Shown here: one piece after another, positions 1 to 9,890 of the stretch
How the letters are laid out: every line of letters begins with the position of its first letter
Position numbering within the stretch: the first letter of the stretch is position 1
Assembly: GCA_016098155.1 (NCBI GenBank)
Contig: JAAAJB010000171.1
Span: 1-58,003, forward strand
Source of the DNA: Actinomortierella ambigua
Lineage: Eukaryota > Mortierellomycota > Mortierellomycetes > Mortierellales > Mortierellaceae
Reading direction: 5' to 3'
DNA: 58,003 nt
The notes under the pieces: model-generated
Databases searched by the model: none
What the model saw: the letters and a program-made list of their open reading frames with translations, nothing else
What the model was told of the DNA's origin: nothing
Program-made: the position numbers and the translations under genes

Positions 1-3000
1 CTAGAGCGAAGCAACGTAGAACAAGGCCCACGTTCTTGTCAAACCATCATCCAAGGGCACATGGTCTGGGCTGGCAAAGTACTCCCATGCCTCGTTCTTG
101 TCGATGATACCACGGTTCATCATCAGAATGGAGCGCCATCCATCCTTGATGGAACCGACGATCGGGGCCAGCAGCTTGTTCCACTCTTCGGTCACAAATT
201 TTGTGGTGCGGATCAAAGGCAGTGCTGGTGTCGCAGGGATCATTTGGATGCCTTGAATGCATTCTAGTTATATTCAGAGTGTAAAGAGCAAGCAGCAATC
301 GCCATAGCAACAACAACAAATACAAATACAAAAAAAAGTTCAGTATCTCAACTTTTGCCCTATAAAAACCATACAGCCACAATTACAGAACAGAACAAAA
401 AAGCTCCTTGGTAGTATAGTATCCTTACCAATTCTCGGCGAAAAGTACGTGGTATGATCCACCTTATTCTCAAACAGAATCCCTGTGACATGGTTACCGA
501 CAAAGCTCCGCGGGTGGTTGACATTATCATTCTCCAACAAAAAATAGTTTTGGATGCTGCGCCGCGCAATGGTCAGCATCGCCTCGCTCAAATGCTGCAA
601 CGGAGTGTCCTGCTCCACCGCAGCCCACAGACCGGCTGCATAGTACAGATTGATATCCTCCGATGTCGACTCTTCGTCCTTGCCATCGGCTGACACAAAG
701 ATCCCCTGCGACCACGAATGGCCCATAAACCAGTCGAAACTTCGGAACGGCGGGAAGAATGGATCCTGAGCCGACGGGTTCATCACGTCGCGGAGCAGGT
801 TCTGTACAAACGAACGAAGCAGCTCCGGCTCCCAGGTAGGGTCGAGGTGGCGAATGATGGCGGCCGTGTGGATGAAATAGCCATAGTGGTAATGATGATC
901 GCTATGAAAGATTTTTTTTGGAGATCATGTAAAAAAAATAAAATAAAAAAGAGTAAGATACAGATAATTCGCAAATATGTCTGTGGAAAGAGAAAGGGGA
1001 CGGAAGAAAAAAAAAACTTACTTGTACCAACTGTTGCCAAAGTCCGCCAAAGGACCCGTTTCCAGTCCCTGGACACTAATAATTCCCTTCCACGTCGTAT
1101 CATAGACCAACGGGCTCATCTGATTGTTGGTCATGAACCGTCGAAAAGCGGCCTTAAGCCTGGTCAAGCACTGCTCACCCAACCCCGGACGATCGTCCAG
1201 GACATCCGAGGCGACCAAGGTCAACAGGGCCAGTTTCGCGAAACCCTTGCCAGCAAAATACATCGAGTCCAGATTCGTGGCAGCGTCAAAGTCAATCTCG
1301 GCCAGGTCCTGAAGGGTCTGGTTCCGGATCCGTGTCAGTTGGTCGGCTGTTACCCGTTGACGCCAGTTCTGAGGCAAGAAATCTGGTTGGAGACGTTGGG
1401 ATTCGAGGAGGTGCCAACTGGCTCCCAGATAGGCCACCATGTCCCCCTTGGTGGTCGAGGGAAGACTGATCGACGTCGATCGGACGCTGGGCGTGAGCAC
1501 TTGGCGGTGGTGCGGCAGCGTGAAATGGAGGAAGGGTCGGCTGACCTCGCCGGCCACGATCCAATCGATGATGTATGCTGCTCCTCCTCTAATGATGTTG
1601 TTGTGTGTGAAAGGCGCTTAATTAGGAGCCAGTTGACGAAGTTTGAATTTTTTTTTCCTTCTTGTGTTTGCATTTGCAAAGGCTCTCTTTTTTTTTTTTT
1701 TTACCCTTCGACATATTTCTCACAAATGTCCAGTGCTCCCTGAACCGGATAGACACCCGCCGAGGCATCGTAGATCGCCTCCGCCTCGTCGTTGCCAGAG
1801 GGAACCTTGGCAATATGGATGGTTCCCGAGAACTCGCCCGAGGCGACGGCGACGGTGTTGTTGCGCAACTCTAACTGCAACGGTGGCGCCGAGGCGCTAT
1901 CGGCGCGTGCATAGAGCAGCCACGTGATGCCATCCTCAATCAGGAACCGGTACTTGGACCACTGAGGTCCTGGTCCTGGTCCTGGTCCTGCAGTATTGGT
2001 ATTGTCGACCTTGGTCATGGTCCGGATCATCACATTCGAATAGATCCGCGGCGTCACATCCTGGTACACGCCCGTGACGTACGCCATCCCCCTCACAATC
2101 GGCACCCTCACGAACCGTAAGGGTCCCTCACGTCTTCCAGCGTCGCGTTCCGTGGCCGGCATCAACGTCACCAGACATCCAAACTCGGTCATGTTGCTCA
2201 CCGTCATCTCATGGTGCTCGTCCATCTCGACCGCAGACAGTCCCATACTGACCAAGAACGGGTTCAAGTAGAATTGCGCCGCCCCGTTGTAGGCGGGTGG
2301 TCCAAACGCCTTTTCGTCATTGTCGATATGCGAGATCCCTATCCCTTGTTGCACACTACTGCCACCGCCACCACCTCCTCCCTCCTCCGGTGAGGTGGCA
2401 TTGGTGGTGGGAGCAGCAGCAACAGCAGGAGCAGCGGCGGCGTCCCATCGGAGACCATAGGGATGGCTCCAGAGCGGCGAATGCGAGTCCCCCAGGAGCA
2501 GGTTCCCGTAAAATTTGTTGGTCGGCACCGCTCGCCCCTGTGCGGACGCATGCAGCCGCGGGGCCGGGTTCACGACGTGGTAGCGTCGAGTGAATTGGTT
2601 GAGGGGCGCCTCGGTTGAGAGAGGGACCAGAAACGAGCTTCCGGTGGACAGCATGGGTGCTTCTGCTTGATGGCTGCCGGTGGACAGAGACTGGTTCGAC
2701 GGCGGGGTGGTGGTGGTGGTAGGTGGATGGTGGGGTGGTGGAGGGGCAGGTCGACGTGGACGACGAGACTTGAAAAGAGGTTTTGCAAAAGAGGTAGAGG
2801 AAGAAGAGGTGGAAGAGGAAAAAGAAGAGGAAGAAGAGGAAGAGGTGCGAGGGTTGGTTGGTCGATAATGTTTGGTGGTTGCACGAGAGACTCCTGCTGT
2901 GGCTGAGGTGGTGTTCTTCTTCCTTTGCTTCTGCTTCTGCCTCTGCCGCTTCTTGTTCCTGTGTGGTGCTTTCTGAGGAGGGGTGTTGGCAGGAGACAGA

Positions 3001-3149
3001 TGCGTGAGCCTGTGCCCACCAAGTGCTAGACCGCTAGGCTCAGCAAAATCTACTAAATTTGGCTCCCATGGATCCGTGGCGTAGACAACGACACCCAACA
3101 AGTTCAAGGCAAGAATGCCCAGTAGCAGGTTCAAACATGAAAAATGCAT
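1..3149 (-). CDS. GH81 endo-1,3-beta-glucanase, four exons
   Basis: Secreted endo-beta-1,3-glucanase of glycoside hydrolase family 81, which cuts cell-wall beta-1,3-glucan during septum or spore wall remodelling. Model: complement(1..263, 429..901, 1022..1588, 1705..3149), 915 aa, stop TAG at 1..3. Residues 1-27 form a signal peptide (MHFSCLNLLLG... to about YATDP). A long Lys/Arg- then Ser/Pro-rich linker follows. The catalytic region begins near residue 207 with PTNKFYGNLLLG and HPYGLRW, continues through DFGNSWYNDHHYHYGYF, FDWFMGHSW and the acidic pair in DEESTSEDINLYYA (about 746-752, the place of the GH81 catalytic glutamates), and ends with ECIQGIQMIP. Introns of 165, 120 and 116 bp have GT-AG ends and keep phase; the intron after FGNSWY rebuilds the diagnostic NDHHYHYGYF block. 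The ATG at 3149 is the first in frame. The basic linker is unusual for an exported enzyme. Family assignment is firm; biological role is inferred. Confidence 0.95.
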
Positions 3150-3800
3150 ACTGGGCAAGCAAACAAAAAATAAAGAAAAAAATCTGCCTGAGCCGTCAGA
3201 TAGGTTCGATCGTAAAACAGTGAAGGCAGGGGCGTCGTGAGATTTATCCTGAGATTGGGACGTGTAAGGAGGAGGATCTGCTGGGCACCAAGTTCTGGGT
3301 AGTATTTATATGAAATGAGGTGGATCCATCGATAGAGGACAAAATTGACAGGGACCAGCAGAAAGGAACGAAGCACAGTAATAACGAAACAAAGAAAACA
3401 AAGAAAACAGCATTAATAACAATGACTTCTCCAAGGGTTATGTCTTCCCTTTGTCGGGTCGATAGGGGTACTGGGGAATTCGATAGGTTGGGTGAAATAC
3501 GAAAATAAGGGGGGCTGGAATACGGGGTAGATTGCTGATGTTATTGTGCCTCCACCACTTGGTGCCGAAGGTGAACCAAATAATAATAAAACATACGTCG
3601 AAACGGCGCTAGTGGTACACTCGCAGTAACACTCCCGCATCTTGTATCAACATCATCCATATTACGAAAAAAAATGAAGTTTGTGTAATGTCGTATGTAC
3701 ACGTGCCATGTAGTTGAAAGCGAGGGGGAAGGGAGATCAGGAGAGGGGGAGGGGAGAAGACGCGTCTGACCCTTCCTTCACCTCCCCTATCCAGGATACA
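3150..3800. other. Intergenic: GH81 promoter and DNAJC8 3' flank
   Basis: No coding sequence is supported here. The stretch holds the GH81 upstream region with its TATA element and, near 3700-3800, the 3' flank of the DNAJC8-like gene. Short open frames inside lack introns, homology or usable starts. Confidence 0.5.
3303..3310 (-). promoter_or_regulatory. TATA box of the GH81 gene
   Basis: On the minus strand this reads TATAAATA, about 155 bp upstream of the GH81 start codon. It is the only good TATA element between that gene and the next one. Seen directly; function inferred from position. Confidence 0.5.
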
Positions 3801-4683
3801 CTAGAAACCTTCAGAGTTGGAGGTGGTAGTTGGGCGTCGATGGTATGGTGTCTTTGGGTCTTCAGCTACGGCCTTGGGAGGCCTGAATGTCGAGGGCTTC
3901 TTCTTCTTGATCTTGCCGCCAGTCGTCCGCCCTGCTTGAAAGTTGCGCCAGCCCTGGACTCGGTCGTCGCGCGAGTCCTCCCAGACCTTCTTGGCCTCCA
4001 TTTTCCGCCTGCGCTCGTCGAGAGCCTCGTCTTGCCGGCGCGCCTCCTCACCCTCGGCCTCCATCTCCTTTTTCATCAGCTTACGTTTCCGAAGCTCATT
4101 GTCAATCAGTAGCTCCTTGGTCTTTTGTTTCACCAAACCGGTGTATGTTGGCGAGTTGTAAAAGGGGTCGGTCGGTAGTTTGTTGACTCCGTGCACCTTC
4201 TTAATCTCAAACTTGGCCTCCTCGATAATGCTAATCAGGAACTGGCGTTTGGCGGTATCCATGAGCTCTGTCTCTGCCTTCTTTAACTGTTCAAATGCCT
4301 CCTGTGCCCGTGGATGCTTGACTTTGTCCGGGTGGATCATCAGTCTATTCCATTCATGTGTTTGAACACAAAAGTTAATAATCGTATTCAATATTTAAAA
4401 TAGGCGCACTCTCCTGAGAAACAGACAGGACCGCTGGTCGTCAAGTCAGCTATAGTTGCAGAGGTCTAGACGCCTACACGAGTTTATAAGAGCGTAGACA
4501 ACAACACCACACTTACGACTTCTTTCTGTATGCCATCTTGATATCCTTCTCTGTGCATGTCACTGGCAGCTCTAGAATGTCGAATGGGTCCAACTTGAAG
4601 CAGACTAGAATGCGTTCCACTTCGGCATCCTTCTGGATGGCGGATGCCTCCACCTCGAGGAACCGATCAATTTCGTCAGCCAT
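3801..4683 (-). CDS. DNAJC8/Spf31-like J-domain protein
   Basis: J-domain co-chaperone of the DNAJC8 (Spf31) family, a spliceosome-associated nuclear protein thought to recruit Hsp70. Model: complement(3801..4344, 4517..4683), 236 aa, close to the roughly 250 aa of the animal protein. Exon 1 gives MADEIDRFLEVEAS and LDPFDILELP, the entry to the J domain. A 172-bp GT-AG intron splits the J domain, and exon 2 resumes with LMIHPDKVKHP, supplying the HPD tripeptide. The C-terminal half is highly charged (KRKLMKKEMEAEGEEARRQ) and ends in a basic, KKKK-containing stretch, as in DNAJC8. The start is the first ATG and lies directly before the conserved N-terminus. The neighbours have no obvious functional link to splicing. 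Confidence 0.92.
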
Positions 4684-5038
4684 GTATAGTTGATATTGTT
4701 GTTATATAGTTTGATTGGCGAATGGCACTACTGCTGATTCCCTTGTGATGCTGGTTATTCCTGGGCCTTGGTGGTAATGAGTGTGGTGAAAGTTGCACAG
4801 AATTCCAATGCCTTCTGCCTCCAACACCGAAGTCACAATTTTTTGTTCCTGCCCCTGGAGACTAGGATTTTTTTTATTGCACATTGAAATCAAAATGGAT
4901 ATGATGGTGGAGAGAGAGAAGTAACGGAGGTGGGAAGAAATGTGCTAATGCGATAGAGCGAGTATGAAAAAAAAAAGGAACACGTATGACAAAGTGCCCA
5001 AGAGACCCTGATATGTGTGCTCGCTCTACGAGCCGCGA
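4684..5038. other. Intergenic: DNAJC8 promoter
   Basis: Contains the upstream region of the DNAJC8-like gene and the 3' flank of the small secreted protein gene. I see no gene, repeat or strong core-promoter element in it. Confidence 0.45.
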
Positions 5039-5473
5039 TTAAAACGGACGCCGGTGAGTATGGTACATGGGCATGTTGATATTGCCACGGTTGATGAATC
5101 CCTGATCACGATTGGACGAAATCTGGACGGCGCGTGGGGCCGAGATACCACCGATGACAAGCCTCTGAATGCGTACAAGGATCGGGATACCATCATCACC
5201 ACCACCCTCTTCTTTTCCACCCCCTCCCCCACTGCTGCAGTCCGTGAGGACCCGGCCAGTCTTGCCATCGAGGATACGGAGATGCACAAGCAGGTCCTTG
5301 ATAGGCTTTGGTGTCTGCGGTGACCAGAGGTCCTCGGCAGTGGCCGTGAGATGGACAATGGTCTGACCCGACCGTGGCGAGGTCTCAATACGCATGTCTC
5401 GGAACCCCGATGGCGCGGCGGAGTGGACAGCGGCCATGGCCAACGAGAACAGAACCAGTGTTTGCAGATGCAT
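5039..5473 (-). CDS. Small secreted protein, unknown function
   Basis: Single-exon gene of 144 aa that I do not recognise. The ATG at 5473 opens a textbook signal peptide (MHLQTLVLFSLAMAAVHSA, cleavage likely before AP). An earlier in-frame start candidate would bury this signal inside the protein, so 5473 is preferred. The mature part contains a plausible beta-rich domain (RDMRIETSPRSGQTIVHLTA, then KDLLVHLRILDGKTGRVL). It is interrupted by a Gly/Glu/Asp loop (GGGGGKEEGGGDDG) and ends with a basic YHTHRRPF tail. It has one cysteine, so it is not a disulfide-rich effector. A TTTAAAT element lies about 91 bp upstream. It is divergent from the Gly/Trp-rich secreted gene. Secretion is well supported; nothing in the sequence indicates a function. 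Confidence 0.7.
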   Translation of the reverse strand: MHLQTLVLFSLAMAAVHSAAPSGFRDMRIETSPRSGQTIVHLTATAEDLWSPQTPKPIKDLLVHLRILDGKTGRVLTDCSSGGGGGKEEGGGDDGIPILVRIQRLVIGGISAPRAVQISSNRDQGFINRGNINMPMYHTHRRPF

Positions 5474-5563
5474 CGAAGTGATAATGAAGGGGGTGAAGGG
5501 AGGATGAGTGGGGAGAATAGCAATGTTATTTGGGTACCCGGAAAAGGGCCCAGAATTGGAGCC

Positions 5564-5570
5564 ATTTAAA
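5564..5570 (-). promoter_or_regulatory. TATA-like element of the small secreted gene
   Basis: Reads TTTAAAT on the minus strand, about 91 bp upstream of the start codon at 5473. It is a weak match, assigned by position only. Confidence 0.3.
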
Positions 5571-6241
5571 CACACGAACACTATCCCACTCCGTCACCCT
5601 ATTGAAGATGCGCGGATGAAGGCGTGGCAGGGAAGGGCCTTTTTTCGATGGTGGAAGATAGGGAGTATGTGTGTGGTTGGGGGGGGGGTGCAGAGCGACT
5701 CTACTAAGCCAAAGAAAGGAGATGTCACATCGGGCCATTTGATACCACTTATCTATCATCGCAAGGCATAATCTACTCCAACTTGTTTTTCCCTAGGCTA
5801 GCCACAGGTCGCGTCGTCCTGCAGTGGTGTGTCCTAACCTAGGGCTTTAGCTGGCCTTTTTATGAGTGAGTGGGAGTGCATTGGAGCATAGGAAATCTTC
5901 GAGAAAGTTCTGCTGCATAGTAGGATGTCGGTCCATTTAAATAGGCTCGCGTTTCTTTCGTTAAAAAAATCGCCGATCACCTTGTTCAAGAGCCTTTGCT
6001 TGGCGCATCGATGAGCAGGGGTATGGAGGGGCGCATACACAGGCGGCAGATGCCTCAGTAACACGCCTCCAAGGCCCATCCAACCTAGCTCCTAGTCGCC
6101 ATTGCGCGACTATTGTGCATACAAGCAGATCATTTTCCTGTTTGGGTCCACTGCGAAGCAAGTACTAACACTTTGCTATTGTTTGACAAAGACAACATAA
6201 AAAAAAGGCGTCGCAATACTTTAGACTTCTCATTTCGTCAG

Positions 6242-6249
6242 TATTTAAA
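6242..6249 (+). promoter_or_regulatory. TATA box of the Gly/Trp-rich secreted gene
   Basis: TATTTAAA 129 bp upstream of the start codon at 6371, followed by a CT-rich leader (about 6270-6360) typical of strongly expressed fungal genes. An ATG at 6253 lies too close to this element to fall in the mature leader. Confidence 0.45.
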
Positions 6250-6370
6250 GCCATGGCAGGCCGTTTGCATCTCTCTTTTCTCTGTTCACTCAAGCCCGCT
6301 CTCCTTTTCAGTAAGATTTCACTTCCCCACTTACATTCACTCTCATACCCCTTCCCCTTTCTCAAGAAAA

Positions 6371-7033
6371 ATGAAGACCGTGCTGATTCTGGCCTGCGTC
6401 GCCGCGACCGCGCTAGCGGCGCCCTTTGCCGGCGGCAAAGGCGACGTCAAGATCCTGGCGGACAAGAAGGTGGTCGACATTGACAAGCTCGATCTCGGCG
6501 GGCTCCAAGTGCCATCCTCGCTGACCGCGTCCATGAACACCAAGGCCGCGCCCGAAAACTTTGGCAATCTCAACCTGGGGTCCGGCATGATGCCGTCGCA
6601 GATCGTCCACTATGGCACCGAGTCCAGCCCACACCACTCTGGTTACATCCAGCCGACCTTGGTCCATGCCACGGGCGGCCACACGGCCGATGTCCAACAA
6701 CAACAGCCCGAACATGCCCTCGTCAATGCCAACCTGGACCGTTTCGCCTTTGACCGGTCCATGCTCCTCAAGGCCGGCCACTCGCCCGAGGCCATCCGCA
6801 CCTTGCTCAAGTATGGCCGCCCGTTTGCGTACCCCCACAAGGCCTTCTACCGTCGCGACGCTGATGACGAATTGTCGGACGATGACGACGCCGCTGACCA
6901 TGAGAAGTGGTGGCGAGGCGGTGGTGGAGGCGGAGGATGGGGTGGCGGAGGATGGGGTGGTGGTCGTGGTGGTTGGGGTGGCGGCCGTGGTGGTTGGGGT
7001 GGAGGAGGATGGGGCGGCGGTCGCCGATGGTAA
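6371..7033 (+). CDS. Secreted protein with acidic linker and Gly/Trp-rich tail
   Basis: Single-exon gene of 220 aa, not recognised as a known family. It has a clear signal peptide (MKTVLILACVAATALAA, then PFAGG). The next ~140 residues contain DKLDLGGLQVPSSL, GNLNLGSGMMPSQIV, a QQQQ run and RSMLLKAGHSPEAIRTLLKYG. The end is strikingly modular: a dibasic site in FYRRDADDELSDD, an acidic linker, EKWWRG, then about 35 residues built only from Gly, Trp and Arg (GGGGWGGG and GGRGGWGGG repeats) ending GGGRRW. A Kex2-like protease could cleave at the dibasic site and release the acidic/Gly-Trp module. There are no cysteines. A TATA box and CT-rich leader precede the gene, and AATAAA is at about 7142-7147. 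A structural wall protein is the main alternative to a processed peptide precursor. Confidence 0.85.
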   Translation: MKTVLILACVAATALAAPFAGGKGDVKILADKKVVDIDKLDLGGLQVPSSLTASMNTKAAPENFGNLNLGSGMMPSQIVHYGTESSPHHSGYIQPTLVHATGGHTADVQQQQPEHALVNANLDRFAFDRSMLLKAGHSPEAIRTLLKYGRPFAYPHKAFYRRDADDELSDDDDAADHEKWWRGGGGGGGWGGGGWGGGRGGWGGGRGGWGGGGWGGGRRW

Positions 7034-7392
7034 AGACTAAACTCTTTCCCTCCTCCCTCGTCTCTCTCACTCACTCACGAGCTTTGGCTTTGCGTCTCTT
7101 CCATTTCCCTAGCCCTCTCTGATACGAGACTTCAAAAAAAAAATAAAATGTCAATGATGGTTCTCAACTTGCTTTCTGTTTGTTTTGGTTGCTGTCATTG
7201 CTGTCGCTTTGTACCACCAACACAAATGTAACGTGTTGTGGGCTGCGGATAAAAACAAACTTGTAAAAAAAACACAGGACTTTGAGGGAGATGAAAAGTA
7301 CTTTAACTTTTATGGTACACACATAGACCCACAGAAAAACTTAGCTACAGAAAGTGCTCTATGTTCACCACTCAGAAGATAACTACAGGAAT
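7034..7392. other. Convergent 3' ends
   Basis: Shared 3' flank of the Gly/Trp-rich gene (+) and the amino-acid permease (-). It contains an AATAAA hexamer at 7142-7147 on the plus strand, a likely polyadenylation signal of the first gene. No coding signal seen. Confidence 0.45.
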
Positions 7393-9890
7393 TTACATGA
7401 TGGCATTAAGAGCCTTCTTCCACCAAGGCCGCGGCATGCGGTCATGGGCCAGTTCCTCCTCCGTCGGGTACCAGCGGCCCGTATCGAGGTCCGCCTCTGT
7501 TGGAGGGATAATCTTGGTCTTGCGCACCAACTTGAAGCCAAAGTACAGCAGGCCCGACAAGATCCAGGGCGCCCACGCGCCCAACATCGTCTGGATCCAC
7601 TTGAGCTGCTTGTTATTGTAGTCGGTCGGGTCCGGGTACAACGCCGTTGTTGGCTTGCTATAGATCGACAAGTAGAAGCTGGCAATGATGCACAGCACAC
7701 CAATGACCGTGCCCAGGTAGTGACCATAGGGGTAACCCCACGACCGATAGGGCAGGTCCTGCGGTGTCCGACCCTGGGCCTTCCAGCACTGACGGAACCG
7801 GAAATGCAAGAACAGGATCATGATCCAGATCAAAAAGATGAGCGAGCCAATGATCGCGTTCAAGAACTGGAACACAATCGACGCACCCGCATAGATCACC
7901 ACCAGCGAAATGCACGAAAACGCCGTCGTGATCAATACCGCGCCAACGGGCACACCGCGCTTGTTGGTCCGGCCAATGATGGCGGGTGCCCACCCGTTCT
8001 GGGAGAGCGACATCAGCATACGGGTGGCGACGTAGAAATCCGAGTTGGAGGCCGACACGATCGACGTGAAGATGACCGCATTCATATAGTCGGCTCCGCG
8101 GGCCAGACCCGCCTGCAAGAACACCAGCGTGAACGGAGCGTTCTCGACCGTGCCGTCCGGGTTCGCCAATCGCGGGTCATCGTTCGGGATGATCGATCCC
8201 AAGAAGAAGATGGACAGGATGTAAAAGATGGCAATCCGGACCAGCACCGTGTTGACGGCCTTGGGCACATGCCGATGCGGGTTCCGCGACTCGGCCGCCG
8301 TCACACCCGACAGCTCCGTACCACCGTACGAGAAACCGACAGAGACCAACACGGACAGGAACGCGTTGAAGCCGCCCTTGAAGGGTGCACCCGGAATCGA
8401 CCAGTTCTCAACACCGTACCGATGACCGCCAATCGCGCCCGAGTCGACCAGGATGCCGCAGATGATGAACACGACGATCGTGACGACCTTGAGGATCGAG
8501 AACCAGTACTCCACCTCACCGTAGACTTTCTATTTTGTTGAACATTTAAAAAAAGGGTTGAAAAGGGGGATAAGTTGTGCGTCCTTTTTTTTTTCTAGTC
8601 TCCTCCAATCAAGTTATACCCAAAGGGTATGCAAAGCAAGCATTCAAAAATAGTGCAAAATGAAAGGGACGGGGCGCGTACGAAAGAGGCAGAGAAAAAT
8701 GGGGAGGAAGGGGGCGAGGAGAAACGAGAGAGAAGGCAGTGCTTACCACTCCAAGAAAGTTGATGATGACCAGAACAACAATGATAATGACGGGCACTGC
8801 CCACTCGGGGAAGGTCGAGTTTTCGGGCAGCCAGTACGCGATAACCAACGAACTAGCCGACAATTCGGCAGGGATCGTCAGCCCCCAGTTCAAGAAATAC
8901 ATCCAAGTCATCATGAACGAAAACGACTCGTCATAGAATCGCATGCCCCAGGACGTAAAGGCACCCGGGATCGGAAGCAGTGTCGCAATCTCACCAATCG
9001 CCTGCGTCACAAACACCAACCAGATACCGATAACCACGTAGGCCAATACTATGGTTGGTTAGAGAGGGCAATCCCATATCAGGAGAAACACCGTGAATAG
9101 GCGAAGGAGAGAGAGAGGGGTAGAGAGAGCATAGGAAGGAGCCAAACAAAAAAAAGGGAGAACAATAAAGCAGACAGGATATAGGTTTGTTAGATTCAAT
9201 GTGACAAAGCTTTCACTCCTTGGGTTACCATCTTACACGACGTAGTTTTCCTTTCTCTCTCCTTTCATATGACTTTATATTGCATAAGAAAAAAAAAGAA
9301 ACTTGTTTTGCTTACATGCTCCAAGGGGTCCTGCTGTCGCAATGGTCTGGCCCGAAGTCAAGAACAGTCCCGTGCCAATTGTGCCAGAGATGGCAACTGT
9401 AAGGGGGTGGCGGCATGAGTGGAAAAAAAAAAGAGAGGGGGCAGTAAAAGGTTGTGGGATGTATATGTAAGTGGATTGAGACTCTGGTCAAAGAGGACAA
9501 CGTGCTATGCATCTGGGGACGGAGCAACTTTTTTGAGTGTGGGTGTGTGCACAATAGGGTTGGTTTCATTAGGTCGCAGGGACGAAAAAATAGAACCTAC
9601 TCATCACCATGTGTCTCCTAAAAAGATAAAGTGTCGCCGAAACACAGGGTCAGTGTACTTTTTCCTCGCTGAAGAGCCTTCACTCCTTCATCTTTTTTTT
9701 TTGGTGCTTAGACAAGATGTACGTACAACTTCAGGTCACGGTGCAGGCCGGAAGAGTCGATATGATGATCTGTCATATTCTCGACGGGCATGTCCACCTT
9801 TTCGTGGTCGAGACCGGCCATCTCTTTGCCAAATGATGGTGACATGACAGCGCTCGCGACCGACGAGGCAGAAGAGTGTGGTTGAGCCAT
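7393..9890 (-). CDS. Amino-acid permease (APC/YAT family), five exons with a 17-nt micro-exon
   Basis: Plasma-membrane proton-coupled amino-acid permease of the fungal YAT family in the APC superfamily. Model: complement(7393..8529, 8747..9048, 9316..9396, 9601..9617, 9727..9890), 566 aa with about 12 membrane segments. The N-terminus is cytosolic and Ser/His-rich. The family signature is rebuilt only if the 17-nt exon is included: LHRDLKL, then RHMVMI, then AISGTIGTGLFLTSG. Later blocks include AIGEIATLLPIPGAF, FLNWGLTIPAEL, GGTELSGVTAAESRNP, QNGWAPAIIGRTNKRG and PYRSWGYPYG. Every junction is GT-AG and keeps frame. Substrate range cannot be read from the sequence. A TATAAATA element lies about 290 bp upstream of the start. 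The ATG at 9890 is the first in frame after the leader. Confidence 0.93.

Larger units (their letters stand above)
5474..6370. other. Divergent promoter between two secreted-protein genes
   Basis: About 0.9 kb separates the start codons of two head-to-head secreted-protein genes. TATA-like elements sit at each end (5564-5570 minus, 6242-6249 plus). A G-rich tract lies near 5681-5690. No gene is supported inside. Confidence 0.5.

Noticed and set aside
6253..6483. ATG-started frame overlapping the start of the Gly/Trp-rich gene, a possible upstream ORF.
   Set aside because: Its ATG is within a few bases of the TATA element, so it should lie upstream of the transcription start; composition is also non-coding.
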